A DNA stretch of 64,000 nucleotides from CAVSVP01 sp963731125 (GTDB lineage Bacteria; Pseudomonadota; Gammaproteobacteria; Competibacterales; Competibacteraceae): the NCBI GenBank assembly GCA_963731125.1, contig CAVSVP010000033.1:1-64000 (forward strand), read 5' to 3'. Below the pieces are notes generated by a model. It was not told the origin of the DNA, ran no database searches, and saw only the letters and a program-made list of their open reading frames with translations. A program made the translations under genes and the position numbers. This document shows, in pieces, positions 48,547-57,247 of this stretch. The number at the start of each line of letters is the position of its first letter. Positions within the stretch are counted from its first letter, which is position 1.

Positions 48547-51500
48547 TTAGTCTCCGCTTGAGGGAGCGTGGCCGAGCAGGGTGTGGAGCTTATCGGCCAG
48601 CTGGGCCTTGCGGTAGGGCTTGCTGAGTAGCTCACTGGTCTCGAGATGGCGACTAAACGGAGTCAGATGCGCTTCGGTATACCCCGAGGTGAACAACACC
48701 TTGAGGTCGGGACGCCGCCGGTGGGCTTCTTGGGCGAGGTCCACGCCGCTCTTGCCGCCCGGCAGCACCACATCGGTTAACAGCATCGCAACCTGGGGGT
48801 TGGCCGCCAGCACCTCCAGCGCGGTGGCGGCCGTCTCCGCCTCGACGGTCTGGTACCCCAGACTCTGGAGCATGCGTACCACGAGGCACCGCACCAGCGC
48901 CTCGTCCTCCACCACCAGGATCAGCTGCCCCTGCCCGGTGGGCAGCAACGCTTCGCTGGGCGGGGCTACTGGGGTGGCGTCCGAGGCGGGCGGCACAGCC
49001 GGCAGGTACATCCGCAGGGTCGTTCCCCGATGCAACTCACTGTAGAGCTGGAGATAGCCGCCCGACTGTTTGATCAGCCCGTAAACCATGCTCAGGCCCA
49101 GTCCGCTGCCCTGGCCGACCTCCTTGGTGGTGAAAAAAGGCTCAAAAGCATGCTCCACCACTGCCGGCGGCATGCCGCTGCCCGTGTCGCTCACCGCCAA
49201 CATGACATACGGCCCCGGGCCCACCTCATAGATCTGGGTGTGCACGTCGTCCTCCGCCAGCCAGCGATTGGCTGTCTCAATCGTCAGCCGCCCCCCATTA
49301 GGCATCGCATCGCGCGCGTTGACGGCCAAATTGAGCAGCGCCGTCTCAAACTGGCCGGGATCGATCACGGTCTGGTCCAGGTCTTCGGCCAGGGCGATCT
49401 CCACCTGGATGGTCTCCCCTAAGGTACGCTGCAGCAACTCCAACATCCCAGTCATCAGCCGGTTCAGGTCCACCGGTTTAGACTGCAGGGGCTGCTTGCG
49501 GGCAAAGGCCAGCAGGCGGCGGATGAGATCAGCACCCCGCTCGGTCGCCTCCAGGGCCCGTTGGACCAGGTCGGCTAACGCCGAGTCATCGAGGGCCTCA
49601 GCCAGGAGTTCGAGATTGCCCAGGATAACCGCCAATAGATTGTTGAAGTCATGGGCCATCCCCCCGGTGAGTTGACCCACGGCCTCCATCTTCTGCGCTT
49701 GCCGCAGGCTCTCTTCGGTGAGCCGCTGCTGGGTCACATCACGTGCCAGTAGGACCACCGCCGGTCGGCTCAACAGCCCGTTCAAGGGGGCGGTGCGCGC
49801 CTCAAAATAGCTCTGGCCGGCTGTTTCGATCGATAACGCGTACTCAAAGCGCTGGGGTCGGCGGGTCAACAGGGTCTGGCGGATGGCCTGTAATGCCACT
49901 TGAGCCACCTCGGCGGGCAACACGTCACTGATCAGCTTACCCTTGAGCGCGGCGGGATCGGTATGGAGTAGCGTCGGCTGGGCAGTGAGAATCTCCAGGT
50001 ACCGGCCCTCCTCGTCCAGCACCAGCAGCACATCGGGTATGGTGTCGACAATGGCCCGCAGCCGCGCTTCGCTCTCCCGTAGGGCCTGCTCAGCTCGCTT
50101 GCGCTCAGTGATGTCCCGTGCGGTCGTGGCGATCGCCGTCGGCTGCCCGGCCGCGTCGTGCAGCGCCGAAGCGGTGAGCCAGATGTCGACGACCTGCCCG
50201 TCCTGGGTGAGGCGCTGGGTTTCATAAGACTGACCGCCTTCGCCGCGTTGGAGCCGCGCCATCAGTTCGCGGTGCGCCGGCCTGGCGCCCTCGGGCACGA
50301 GGGCGTCGATCTTGAGCGTGAGGGCCTCGGCCTCGCTATAGCCGTACAGTGCCTCACCCCCACGGTTCCAGGCGAGGATGCGGCCCTCGAAATCAAACAC
50401 CGTGATGGCGTCGTTGGAATCCATGACCGTATTGGCGAGTCGGCGCGTATCATCGGCCGCTCGCTTGAGCGTCGTGACGTCGGTATAAGTCACCACCACG
50501 CCTTCGATCTGATCCTCCTGCGTGCGGTAGGGCAGCACCCGCCGCAGGTACCACTCGCCGCTCGCCGTGCCCACCTCTTTCTCAACCGGAGTGAGGCTCT
50601 CGAGGACCTGCCGTGAATTCTGGAACAGCTCGGCATCGGCATACGGGCCGGCGATATCGGTGATCGGCCGCCCGACATCCGTGGGGATAAGATTGAACAG
50701 CCGCGTGCACGCCGGGGTGAAGCGCCGGATGCAGAAGCTTCGATCCAGAAATAGGGTGGCGATATGGGTGCTGCTCAAGAGATTGCTGAGATCATTGTTG
50801 GCCCGTTCGAGCTCGACGACCTTGTCCTCAAGCTGGAGGTTAACCGTGGCCAGTTCCTCGTTGAGGGACTGGAGTTCTTCCTTGGACGTCTCCAGTTCCT
50901 CGTTGGTGGACTGGAGTTCCTCGTTCATTGACAGAGTCTCTTCGTTCGAGACCTTGAGCTCCTGGTTCGAGGCTTCCAGCTCCTCGATGGTGCTTTGGAG
51001 TTCCTTCTTAACGCTGACGAGTTCGTCTTCCAAATGGCGCACGACGGTGTCCCCCTCGATCACGGGTGGTGTGGACCCGGCTGCGGGGTGCGGTTCTGGG
51101 ACCGCCGCAAAGGTGACGAGCCAAAGTTCCTGCGGGGGGCCCTCCAGGGGTGTCACCGTCACCTGCACGCGCCGCGAAGCCTCGCGCCCTTTGACCTCGG
51201 CCACGGCGGTCGCGGCCTTCGTTTCGCTCATGGCCTGATGCAAGACGGCGCGAAGCTTCAGGCGGAGGCCCTCGCGGGCCATCGCCAACAGGTCGTCGGT
51301 GGGGTTGCCGGATGGATGGACCAGGTAGTCGTCGGTCTGGCCATGAGAATAGAGCGTTCGATAGTCGCGATTGACCAACACGGCCGCTGGGGCATAGCGT
51401 TGCAGCAAGACCCGTTGGACGCGTTCGCCGTAGCCCTGGGAGCCGCGCGGGCGTTGATCGGGTCCGAGTGGGTGGGAGTCGGGCGCGTACTCGGGCATCA

Positions 51501-53049
51501 GCGGGAGTTCCGGCCGGACAGGCCGAACCGCGGCGAAGCCCTGATAGAGGTGCCACTGCTTGGAGACCGGTTGGAACAGCCCCGGCCTCTGGGTAGTCGT
51601 CTCGGACTTACCCAGAAACAAATACCCTCCTTCGTTGAGGACGAAATGGAAGAGACCGAGGAGTTTCTGCTGCAGCTCCGGCTGGAGGTAGATCAGGAGA
51701 TTGCGGCAACTGATGAGATCCAGGCGCGAAAAGGACGGATCAGTGATGAGGTTCTGGGAGGCGAACACTACCGTTTCCCGCAGGGGCTTGGTGATCTGAT
51801 AGCCTTTAGAGGTTCTGGTAAAGAAGCGTTGTAGACGCTCCGGCGGCACGCTCGCCGCGCTGCTTTCGGGATAGAGCCCGGCACGCCCAACTTCCAGAGC
51901 TTTCCGGTCGATGTCGGTGGCGAAGATCTGGATCTTGCTGCCGTGATTGATGTTCTGGACCTGTTCCAGGAGCAGCATGCCGATCGAATACGCCTCCTCG
52001 CCGGTGGCACAACCCGGCACCCAGACCCGAAGGCTCGCCTCGCCGGGCTTGGCCGCCAGCAACCGGGGAATCACTTCCGCTTCAAGAGCCTGCCAGGCTT
52101 CGGGGTCCCGGAAGAAACTCGTGATGCCGATCAGGAGGTCCCGGATCAGGGCATCCACCTCGGGCGGCATCTCCCGCAGAAGCTGGAGGTAGTCGGCCAT
52201 CTGCCCACGCTGGGTCAGGCCCATGCGGCGACGGATGCGGCGTAGCAGCATCCCCGGCTTGTAACACCGAAAGTCGAGCCTTCCGCGGGCATGCAACAGG
52301 GCCAGTATCGCGTAGAATGGATCCTTGTCGGTGTCCGCCGGCAGGCTCATCAGCGGGCTGCCGAGTTGGGCATGCGCCACATACAGAAGCAGGACCTCGG
52401 GCAGCGCCTCGACCCGCAGGATGCAGTCGACGAGCCCGGTGGCGATGGCGCTCTGCGGCATGCCCTTATGCTCGGCAGTCTCCGGGGTCTGCACCAGTAC
52501 CAGGCCGCCTGCGGCCTTGATCTCCCTGAGCCCGAGCGTCCCATCACTGCCGCTGCCCGAGAGGAGGATGCCGATGCCCCGTTCCTCTTGGTCTTCGGCG
52601 AGAGAGCCGAAGAAGCGGTTGATGGGCATGGGGATACCCGGACGCTCGACGCGATCGCCAAGATGCAGGATACCCCGCGAGAGGGTGAGGCATTTATCCG
52701 GCGGAATGACATGGACGTGGTTGGGCTGAACGGTCTCGCCCTCTTGCACCTGCGTGACCGGCATCGTCGTGCAGCGGCCGAGGAGTTCGGGCAGGTGGCT
52801 CACGTGCGTCGGGTCCAGATGGACGATGACCACGAAGCTCAGGCCTGGTTCAGCGGGCATGGCGGCGAAGAACCGTTTCAGGGCATCGAGCCCCCCGGCC
52901 GATGCGCCGATCGCGACCACCGGGAAGTTCGTTGCGGGACCTTCCTGAACGGTCCGGGTCTTTTCCCTTTCCGGACCGGAGTTCCTCGCAGTACGGGCCG
53001 CAGCGCCGATCCTCCTGGACCTCGATGGTTTATCGGACTGCTTCTTCAT
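48547..53049 (-). CDS. CheB-CheR-PAS-histidine kinase-receiver hybrid protein
   Basis: This 1500-residue cytoplasmic protein fuses five functions. Residues about 42-225 are a CheB methylesterase (GASAGGLDALKRF, HLDPTH, SGSGSDGT: Ser-His-Asp all present). About 250-480 is a CheR methyltransferase (ITSFFRDPEAWQALE, WVPGCATGEEAYSIGMLL). About 640-760 is a coiled coil of ELQSTNEELETSKEELQSLN repeats. Three PAS-like domains follow, then HisKA (LTGGMAHDFNNLLAVILGNL), an ATPase domain (GSGLGLSMVYGLIKQSGG) and a C-terminal receiver (LLTDVVLPGGKSG). There are no other chemotaxis genes nearby. Start ATG 53049. Confidence 0.93.
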   Translation of the reverse strand: MKKQSDKPSRSRRIGAAARTARNSGPEREKTRTVQEGPATNFPVVAIGASAGGLDALKRFFAAMPAEPGLSFVVIVHLDPTHVSHLPELLGRCTTMPVTQVQEGETVQPNHVHVIPPDKCLTLSRGILHLGDRVERPGIPMPINRFFGSLAEDQEERGIGILLSGSGSDGTLGLREIKAAGGLVLVQTPETAEHKGMPQSAIATGLVDCILRVEALPEVLLLYVAHAQLGSPLMSLPADTDKDPFYAILALLHARGRLDFRCYKPGMLLRRIRRRMGLTQRGQMADYLQLLREMPPEVDALIRDLLIGITSFFRDPEAWQALEAEVIPRLLAAKPGEASLRVWVPGCATGEEAYSIGMLLLEQVQNINHGSKIQIFATDIDRKALEVGRAGLYPESSAASVPPERLQRFFTRTSKGYQITKPLRETVVFASQNLITDPSFSRLDLISCRNLLIYLQPELQQKLLGLFHFVLNEGGYLFLGKSETTTQRPGLFQPVSKQWHLYQGFAAVRPVRPELPLMPEYAPDSHPLGPDQRPRGSQGYGERVQRVLLQRYAPAAVLVNRDYRTLYSHGQTDDYLVHPSGNPTDDLLAMAREGLRLKLRAVLHQAMSETKAATAVAEVKGREASRRVQVTVTPLEGPPQELWLVTFAAVPEPHPAAGSTPPVIEGDTVVRHLEDELVSVKKELQSTIEELEASNQELKVSNEETLSMNEELQSTNEELETSKEELQSLNEELATVNLQLEDKVVELERANNDLSNLLSSTHIATLFLDRSFCIRRFTPACTRLFNLIPTDVGRPITDIAGPYADAELFQNSRQVLESLTPVEKEVGTASGEWYLRRVLPYRTQEDQIEGVVVTYTDVTTLKRAADDTRRLANTVMDSNDAITVFDFEGRILAWNRGGEALYGYSEAEALTLKIDALVPEGARPAHRELMARLQRGEGGQSYETQRLTQDGQVVDIWLTASALHDAAGQPTAIATTARDITERKRAEQALRESEARLRAIVDTIPDVLLVLDEEGRYLEILTAQPTLLHTDPAALKGKLISDVLPAEVAQVALQAIRQTLLTRRPQRFEYALSIETAGQSYFEARTAPLNGLLSRPAVVLLARDVTQQRLTEESLRQAQKMEAVGQLTGGMAHDFNNLLAVILGNLELLAEALDDSALADLVQRALEATERGADLIRRLLAFARKQPLQSKPVDLNRLMTGMLELLQRTLGETIQVEIALAEDLDQTVIDPGQFETALLNLAVNARDAMPNGGRLTIETANRWLAEDDVHTQIYEVGPGPYVMLAVSDTGSGMPPAVVEHAFEPFFTTKEVGQGSGLGLSMVYGLIKQSGGYLQLYSELHRGTTLRMYLPAVPPASDATPVAPPSEALLPTGQGQLILVVEDEALVRCLVVRMLQSLGYQTVEAETAATALEVLAANPQVAMLLTDVVLPGGKSGVDLAQEAHRRRPDLKVLFTSGYTEAHLTPFSRHLETSELLSKPYRKAQLADKLHTLLGHAPSSGD

Positions 53050-53153
53050 GTACCTTGTCTCCCGACGTAAAGTCGATCTGCAGTAAAGAAGTTAGCAAAA
53101 ATAAGTTGAACATTTTGTGGTAACAGAAGTATCCACGATGATACATTGACCTT

Positions 53154-53330
53154 ATGGATACTCTAACAGCGTTCGAACAAAAATACCGTATTCTGCGACA
53201 GCATCTGGAGGAGTATGCACTGCGCCTCTGTGCGGCAGCCGATGCAGTGACGTTAGGCCGTGGTGGCGTGACTCTGGTAGCCAAAGCGAGTGGGTTATCA
53301 CGCACGACCATTTATTCAGGCGTGAAGTAG
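53154..53330 (+). pseudogene. ISAzo13-type transposase, N-terminal fragment
   Basis: A 58-codon frame reads MDTLTAFEQKYRILRQHLEE, then CAAADAVTLGRGGVTLVAKA and SGLSRTTIYSGVK. The YRxLRxxLxExxxRLxAAAxA...GRGGVxxVAxAxGxSRTTI pattern is the start of ISAzo13-family transposases. The catalytic domain is missing. It is adjacent to and divergent from the CheB-CheR hybrid. Confidence 0.65.
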
Positions 53331-53357
53331 GGTGTCTAAAAATGGCCGTTAAGGCTG

Positions 53358-53450
53358 AGAGGCTGTTGGAAAACCCCAAATTGAACGATTTCGGATCATT
53401 TTAAATCAATGCATTAGCTTGCGCGCCAGGGTATTTTTCAACAGCCTCTA
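53358..53450. mobile_element. 93-bp MITE
   Basis: Ends AGAGGCTGTTGGAAAA at 53358-53373 and TTTTTCAACAGCCTCTA at 53434-53450 are inverted repeats with a gene-free 60-bp interior. A single end of the same kind (TTTTCCAACAGCCTCTA) stands at 47044-47060. The following 53451-53611 holds nothing that I can identify. Confidence 0.65.
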
Positions 53451-53611
53451 ATCAATATATCAAAGGGTTACCAAGAAGCAGGCGGGCCTAAACTGAAGCA
53501 GCCAGATGAGCGCCATCGCCTTGCCAATGCCGTTTCGTGAGGAACGCGAGTGTCGGTTTCGAAATTCTTAATCCAAAAATCGGGAAACGGCCAAAGCCCA
53601 ATTTAGACGCC

Positions 53612-53833
53612 CTAGGCTTGCTCCAGCGCCTGAGCCCCTTTGTCCGCTGGCCGATAGAGAAACTTCCGACTGACCTGATGCCGCTCGGCTAGCTCCGTCA
53701 CCGGCTCCGTTCGCGCCAGTACCTGCAGCGCCAGCTGCCGGCGCTGCTCGCTATTCAACGCCTGGGCGGCACAGCCAACCGACCCGGTTGACGAAGCAGC
53801 CTGAGATGGGGTATGAGTCATTGGGGTAGCCAT
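53612..53833 (-). pseudogene. Truncated transposase DNA-binding domain
   Basis: From Met 53833 the frame encodes a Ser/Thr-rich leader and then LNSEQRRQLALQVLARTEPV and TELAERHQVSRKFLYRPADK, a helix-turn-helix of the kind at the N-terminus of several transposases. It ends at 53612 with no catalytic domain. It could also be a small DNA-binding protein, but its site among IS scraps argues for a remnant. Confidence 0.5.
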
Positions 53834-53989
53834 GTTGAGGACCTCCGACAGGGTGGGTTGCAGCACAACTTCACTCTAGCGGAAATAGCAACATTGGCTA
53901 CCCGGTAAAATTGTTACCTTGGATTGAACCAAGCCGGAAAGCGGACCGCTCTCTAGGGCCGACAGCTTGGAAGGTGATTTTACTGCTTG

Positions 53990-54008
53990 ACATCATGAAA
54001 CATGATGT
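53990..54008. promoter_or_regulatory. Inverted repeat upstream of C45 hydrolase 2
   Basis: ACATCATGAAACATGATGT is a perfect 8-bp inverted repeat with a 3-bp centre, immediately after a TTGACA-like box at 53987. CATGATGTT recurs at 54001 and 54022. It probably binds a regulator; it does not match the TTGTT-N10-AACAW sites. Confidence 0.5.
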
Positions 54009-54076
54009 TCACACTATGATTCATGATGTTAGAACGCACTAACAGTTAACTCTTTAAAATGGTAGAGGAACTAGTA

Positions 54077-55405
54077 ATGCAGATGACCTTTGAGGCGGTC
54101 GCCGAAGCGAAACCGGGGACCAAATGGCAGGCGGGTTTTCATAAGAACTGGCCGGACTACAAAGCCTGGTTCCTTTCCCGAGGAGGTCATAGAGGGCCTT
54201 CTTTAGGAAAATCAGTACAGCAGTTGCGGCGGTTTATGCCGGAACTCTTGCCCACTTACGAGCGTCTGGTCGAGCTGGCCGGCGGTGATGAGCTGGCCGC
54301 TCGGTTTCTCTCCTGCTATCAGCCGCCCGCCTATCTGTCGGGCTGTTCCCAGGCCGTTTGGTTGGGTCCCGAAGAACCCATTCTGATCCGTAACTACGAC
54401 CTGGATCCCAGGCTCTGTGAGGGTTTGATTTTTTCCTCTGCATGGCATGGGCGTAAGGTAATCGCCACTAACGAATGCCTGTGGGGGGTAGACGACGGTA
54501 TCAACGATGCCGGTTTGGCTCTGTCTTTGGCCTTTGGCGGGCGCAAAGTCGTTGGTAAGGGCTTCGGGATTCCTCTCATCCTGCGCTATATTTTGGAATT
54601 CTGCGACACCACCGCCGAAGCCATCGAGGTACTGCGCCGGGTGCCTTCGCATATGGCCTACAACGTGACGGTACTGGATCGCCAGGGTAACTATGCCACC
54701 GTGATGGTGGCACCGGATCGACCGACCCAGGTAACGCACGCACCCGTTGCCACCAATCATCAAGGCGCTGTCGAAAACCCCGAACATGCTCGGTTTACCC
54801 GAACGCTGGAGCGCGAGCGGTTTTTAACCGAACGCCTTGGCGATGACCGACTGAACGAGCAGGCGCTAATTGCAAATTTTTTGCGGGCACCGCTTTATAA
54901 CACGGCTTATCGTAGCGGTTTTGGAACGCTATATACGGCCATTTACCGTACCGAACAAGGGCAGGCGGAGTTTCGTTGGCCGGATAGCACCTGGGTGCAA
55001 TCCTTTGCCAATTTCCAAGAAGGGGAGCGCTCCATTCGCTTTCATCAGACTAGAAAAACCACCGCCAGGCAGCATACCGATACGGCAACTGACTGGACCG
55101 ACACCGCATGGGCAGCCAGTGATACCAGTCTATCCGGCATTTTCGAGCAGACGGTAACCGCGGTGCTTAATGGGTTGCGGAGTGCGGGCGTTGCCATCCC
55201 CGGCGGTTTTATTGATGAATGCCGGAAAGAATTGCAGCATACCGGCCAGTTACCGTGGCATAAGCTGGGGTCCCTATGGTCGGGCGGCGGCGACACTGCC
55301 TGGACATATACTACCGACGCATCCGCCGAGCTCAGGCACTCCACCCGCTGTTGGCGCCGGCATTCGAATAAAGACGGGTCGGCCCATTGCGAAAGGGAGC
55401 GCTAA
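54077..55405 (+). CDS. C45-type Ntn-hydrolase / acyltransferase, copy 2
   Basis: This protein of about 440 residues is the paralogue of the copy at 21823. The nucleophile Cys90 in LSGCSQAVW is in the same position, with ILIRNYDLDPR and VATNHQGAVE. Unlike copy 1 it has an extension of about 120 residues after FQEGERSIRF. The last about 40 residues look out of frame: shifting by one base near 55283 gives RRHCLDIYYRRIRRAQALHP ending PAFE at a stop 55369-55371. ATG 54077 with GAGGA is preferred over 54059. It is convergent with ATP-grasp copy 2, not coupled to it as in copy 1. Confidence 0.77.
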   Translation: MQMTFEAVAEAKPGTKWQAGFHKNWPDYKAWFLSRGGHRGPSLGKSVQQLRRFMPELLPTYERLVELAGGDELAARFLSCYQPPAYLSGCSQAVWLGPEEPILIRNYDLDPRLCEGLIFSSAWHGRKVIATNECLWGVDDGINDAGLALSLAFGGRKVVGKGFGIPLILRYILEFCDTTAEAIEVLRRVPSHMAYNVTVLDRQGNYATVMVAPDRPTQVTHAPVATNHQGAVENPEHARFTRTLERERFLTERLGDDRLNEQALIANFLRAPLYNTAYRSGFGTLYTAIYRTEQGQAEFRWPDSTWVQSFANFQEGERSIRFHQTRKTTARQHTDTATDWTDTAWAASDTSLSGIFEQTVTAVLNGLRSAGVAIPGGFIDECRKELQHTGQLPWHKLGSLWSGGGDTAWTYTTDASAELRHSTRCWRRHSNKDGSAHCERER

Positions 55406-55488
55406 GCCACTCGCACAACGCCCGCCTCGCGCCTCTGGTGCGGGGCAGGGAAAGATTGACGCGGCGCTAAGAGGCTGGGATTGCGGCA

Positions 55489-56943
55489 CTAATACATCTT
55501 GGAAATCGAGGGCTCGGGCGGAGTGAACGGCACCTCAGGCCCAGGGAGGTTGCCCTCAAATTGAGCCTGGATGGCGGCGGCCCACTGCTTGGCGCGCTCC
55601 GTTAGGTGCCGGTCGTCGGTCTGCATCCGTCCGCGGGTAACCAGAACACCCATATCGGCCCCGTGGTAGCGATACTCCGCGGGACCGTAGACCCGCATAT
55701 AGAAGGCCTCGTTTTCATCGGCGACATGGGTCCAGTCGGTATCGCGGCGGACAAAGCGAATCTCGCCATCTTCGTTCATATGCCAGATGCCGGAGTTTGG
55801 GGCTTTGGTAATCAGCTCGACCTTATCCTCGGTCTGCTTCAGGATAAGCTGGCTCCAGGTATCAAAATCTTTCCAACGCGTCTGTACGGTCTCGAGATCG
55901 ATCTCGTAGTCCACGTCTAGAAACTCAAGAAGATGGAAGAGAAAAAGCGGCACACCGCCATAGGTGGACGTAATAAGATGAGTCGGTGGCGTGGCGCCGC
56001 TTACCCGCGGGTTAATCTCGCCCAGGTAAACTTCGTCGGTATCGGTATCCAGCAAAAAGTCGACACAGAAGACGCCGCGATAACCTTCCTGGCCCAGCCG
56101 GTTTCCCATGGCCTGGGCCATGGCCCGCACCCGGTCCCGCTGGCTTGCGGGAATAGCCGTAGCAAAGACATCGTTACCGCACCACCCGCCCCCGTAGGGT
56201 GTCAATTCGGGATAACCCGTGAGATCGGTCATTAGCGGACCCACCAGCGTACCATGCCGGGTCACTACCGCTTCTAAGGTGCCGGGCATATGATTAATCC
56301 GTTTCATCACCTTCAGTTCCTGGTTGATCATTTTCTTGGCGTTTTTGTCCCAGTCCTGCTCGGTACATACAAAAAAGGTGGTCCGGCCCGAGTCGCCATA
56401 GGGTGTCTGAATCACCAGGTCATTGCCCAGGTTGGCGCTTGCGGCGAGGGCGCAGAGGTCGGCGTAACTGCCGGCACGGCCCAAGGTGTTGGGGGCGCTG
56501 GCGACGCCGGCCTCATTGCCGAGTTGGGTGGTGACAATTTTTGAATCAAGCCGTTCACGCCGCGCCGCCGATGGCAGGATGATTTCAACATCCAGTTCGC
56601 GGGCGAGTTCCTCGGTTTCCTCGTCGAACATGATCAGAATGACCTTACCGTTTGGGCCACGCTTGCGGATCCGATCGACGACTTCCTTATGTCCCAGTAG
56701 GTAGTTGCCGATTTCCTCGAGAGACCAAAATTCCCGGGGGCCGGTCTCGCTGGGTACGAAGAGGCGTGGGTGATAACCATCGAAGGAGTCGAAGTAGTTA
56801 ATGTATTCGAAGTTACGCACCCAACTGTCTAGCCCCAGCAGGTTGAACGGGATGGGGGCGATGAAATAAATCGGCGTTTCGTTTTTGCGGAAAAACGTGA
56901 AAATTTCCGAGAGACTGGTGAGTCTGGGGCGTGCCTGGGACAT
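55489..56943 (-). CDS. ATP-grasp ligase, copy 2
   Basis: This 484-residue enzyme is the paralogue of the protein at 20343. The conserved core is FCVDFLLDTDTDEVYLGEIN followed by PRVSGATPP, with DLVIQTPYGDSGRTTFF. As in copy 1, ELTPYGGGWCGNDVF contains a Trp-Cys-Gly-Asn segment conserved between the paralogues that may line the acceptor pocket (inference). The gene is divergent from gabD across a 300-bp gap that contains a candidate operator. The reaction is unknown; carboxylate-amine ligation is likely for the family. Confidence 0.8.
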   Translation of the reverse strand: MSQARPRLTSLSEIFTFFRKNETPIYFIAPIPFNLLGLDSWVRNFEYINYFDSFDGYHPRLFVPSETGPREFWSLEEIGNYLLGHKEVVDRIRKRGPNGKVILIMFDEETEELARELDVEIILPSAARRERLDSKIVTTQLGNEAGVASAPNTLGRAGSYADLCALAASANLGNDLVIQTPYGDSGRTTFFVCTEQDWDKNAKKMINQELKVMKRINHMPGTLEAVVTRHGTLVGPLMTDLTGYPELTPYGGGWCGNDVFATAIPASQRDRVRAMAQAMGNRLGQEGYRGVFCVDFLLDTDTDEVYLGEINPRVSGATPPTHLITSTYGGVPLFLFHLLEFLDVDYEIDLETVQTRWKDFDTWSQLILKQTEDKVELITKAPNSGIWHMNEDGEIRFVRRDTDWTHVADENEAFYMRVYGPAEYRYHGADMGVLVTRGRMQTDDRHLTERAKQWAAAIQAQFEGNLPGPEVPFTPPEPSISKMY

Positions 56944-57105
56944 AGCGCCTCCTGATAACTTTGGTGGGGTATAGCGGGTTTAGTTTTCTCTATCGGTGAA
57001 CATAGATGATAAAGCATTAACCTGCAAGACTGCCGCCACCTCGGCTTGTGGAAGCCAATCCGTACGGTATGGCGTATCGCAAAGAGAATAAAAAATCAAA
57101 CAAAC

Positions 57106-57125
57106 TTGTTTATTTTTTTAAACAT
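57106..57125. promoter_or_regulatory. Operator candidate between ATP-grasp 2 and gabD
   Basis: TTGTTTATTTTTTTAAACAT shows the TTGTT-N10-AACAW layout found upstream of gcdH and in the permease-regulator gap. It lies about 120 bp before gabD and 160 bp before the ligase start in the 304-bp divergent promoter region. Confidence 0.55.
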
Positions 57126-57247
57126 TGCTAAGCTAATTTATTATTTTGGGCTAAGATTAAAGAATAAGCTTGGTTGAGCGCTGCTGATTTCCCGATCGGC
57201 TACTAGCGCTGGAAGTGCAATGAGCTGCAAACCAGAGGCAATCCCTG

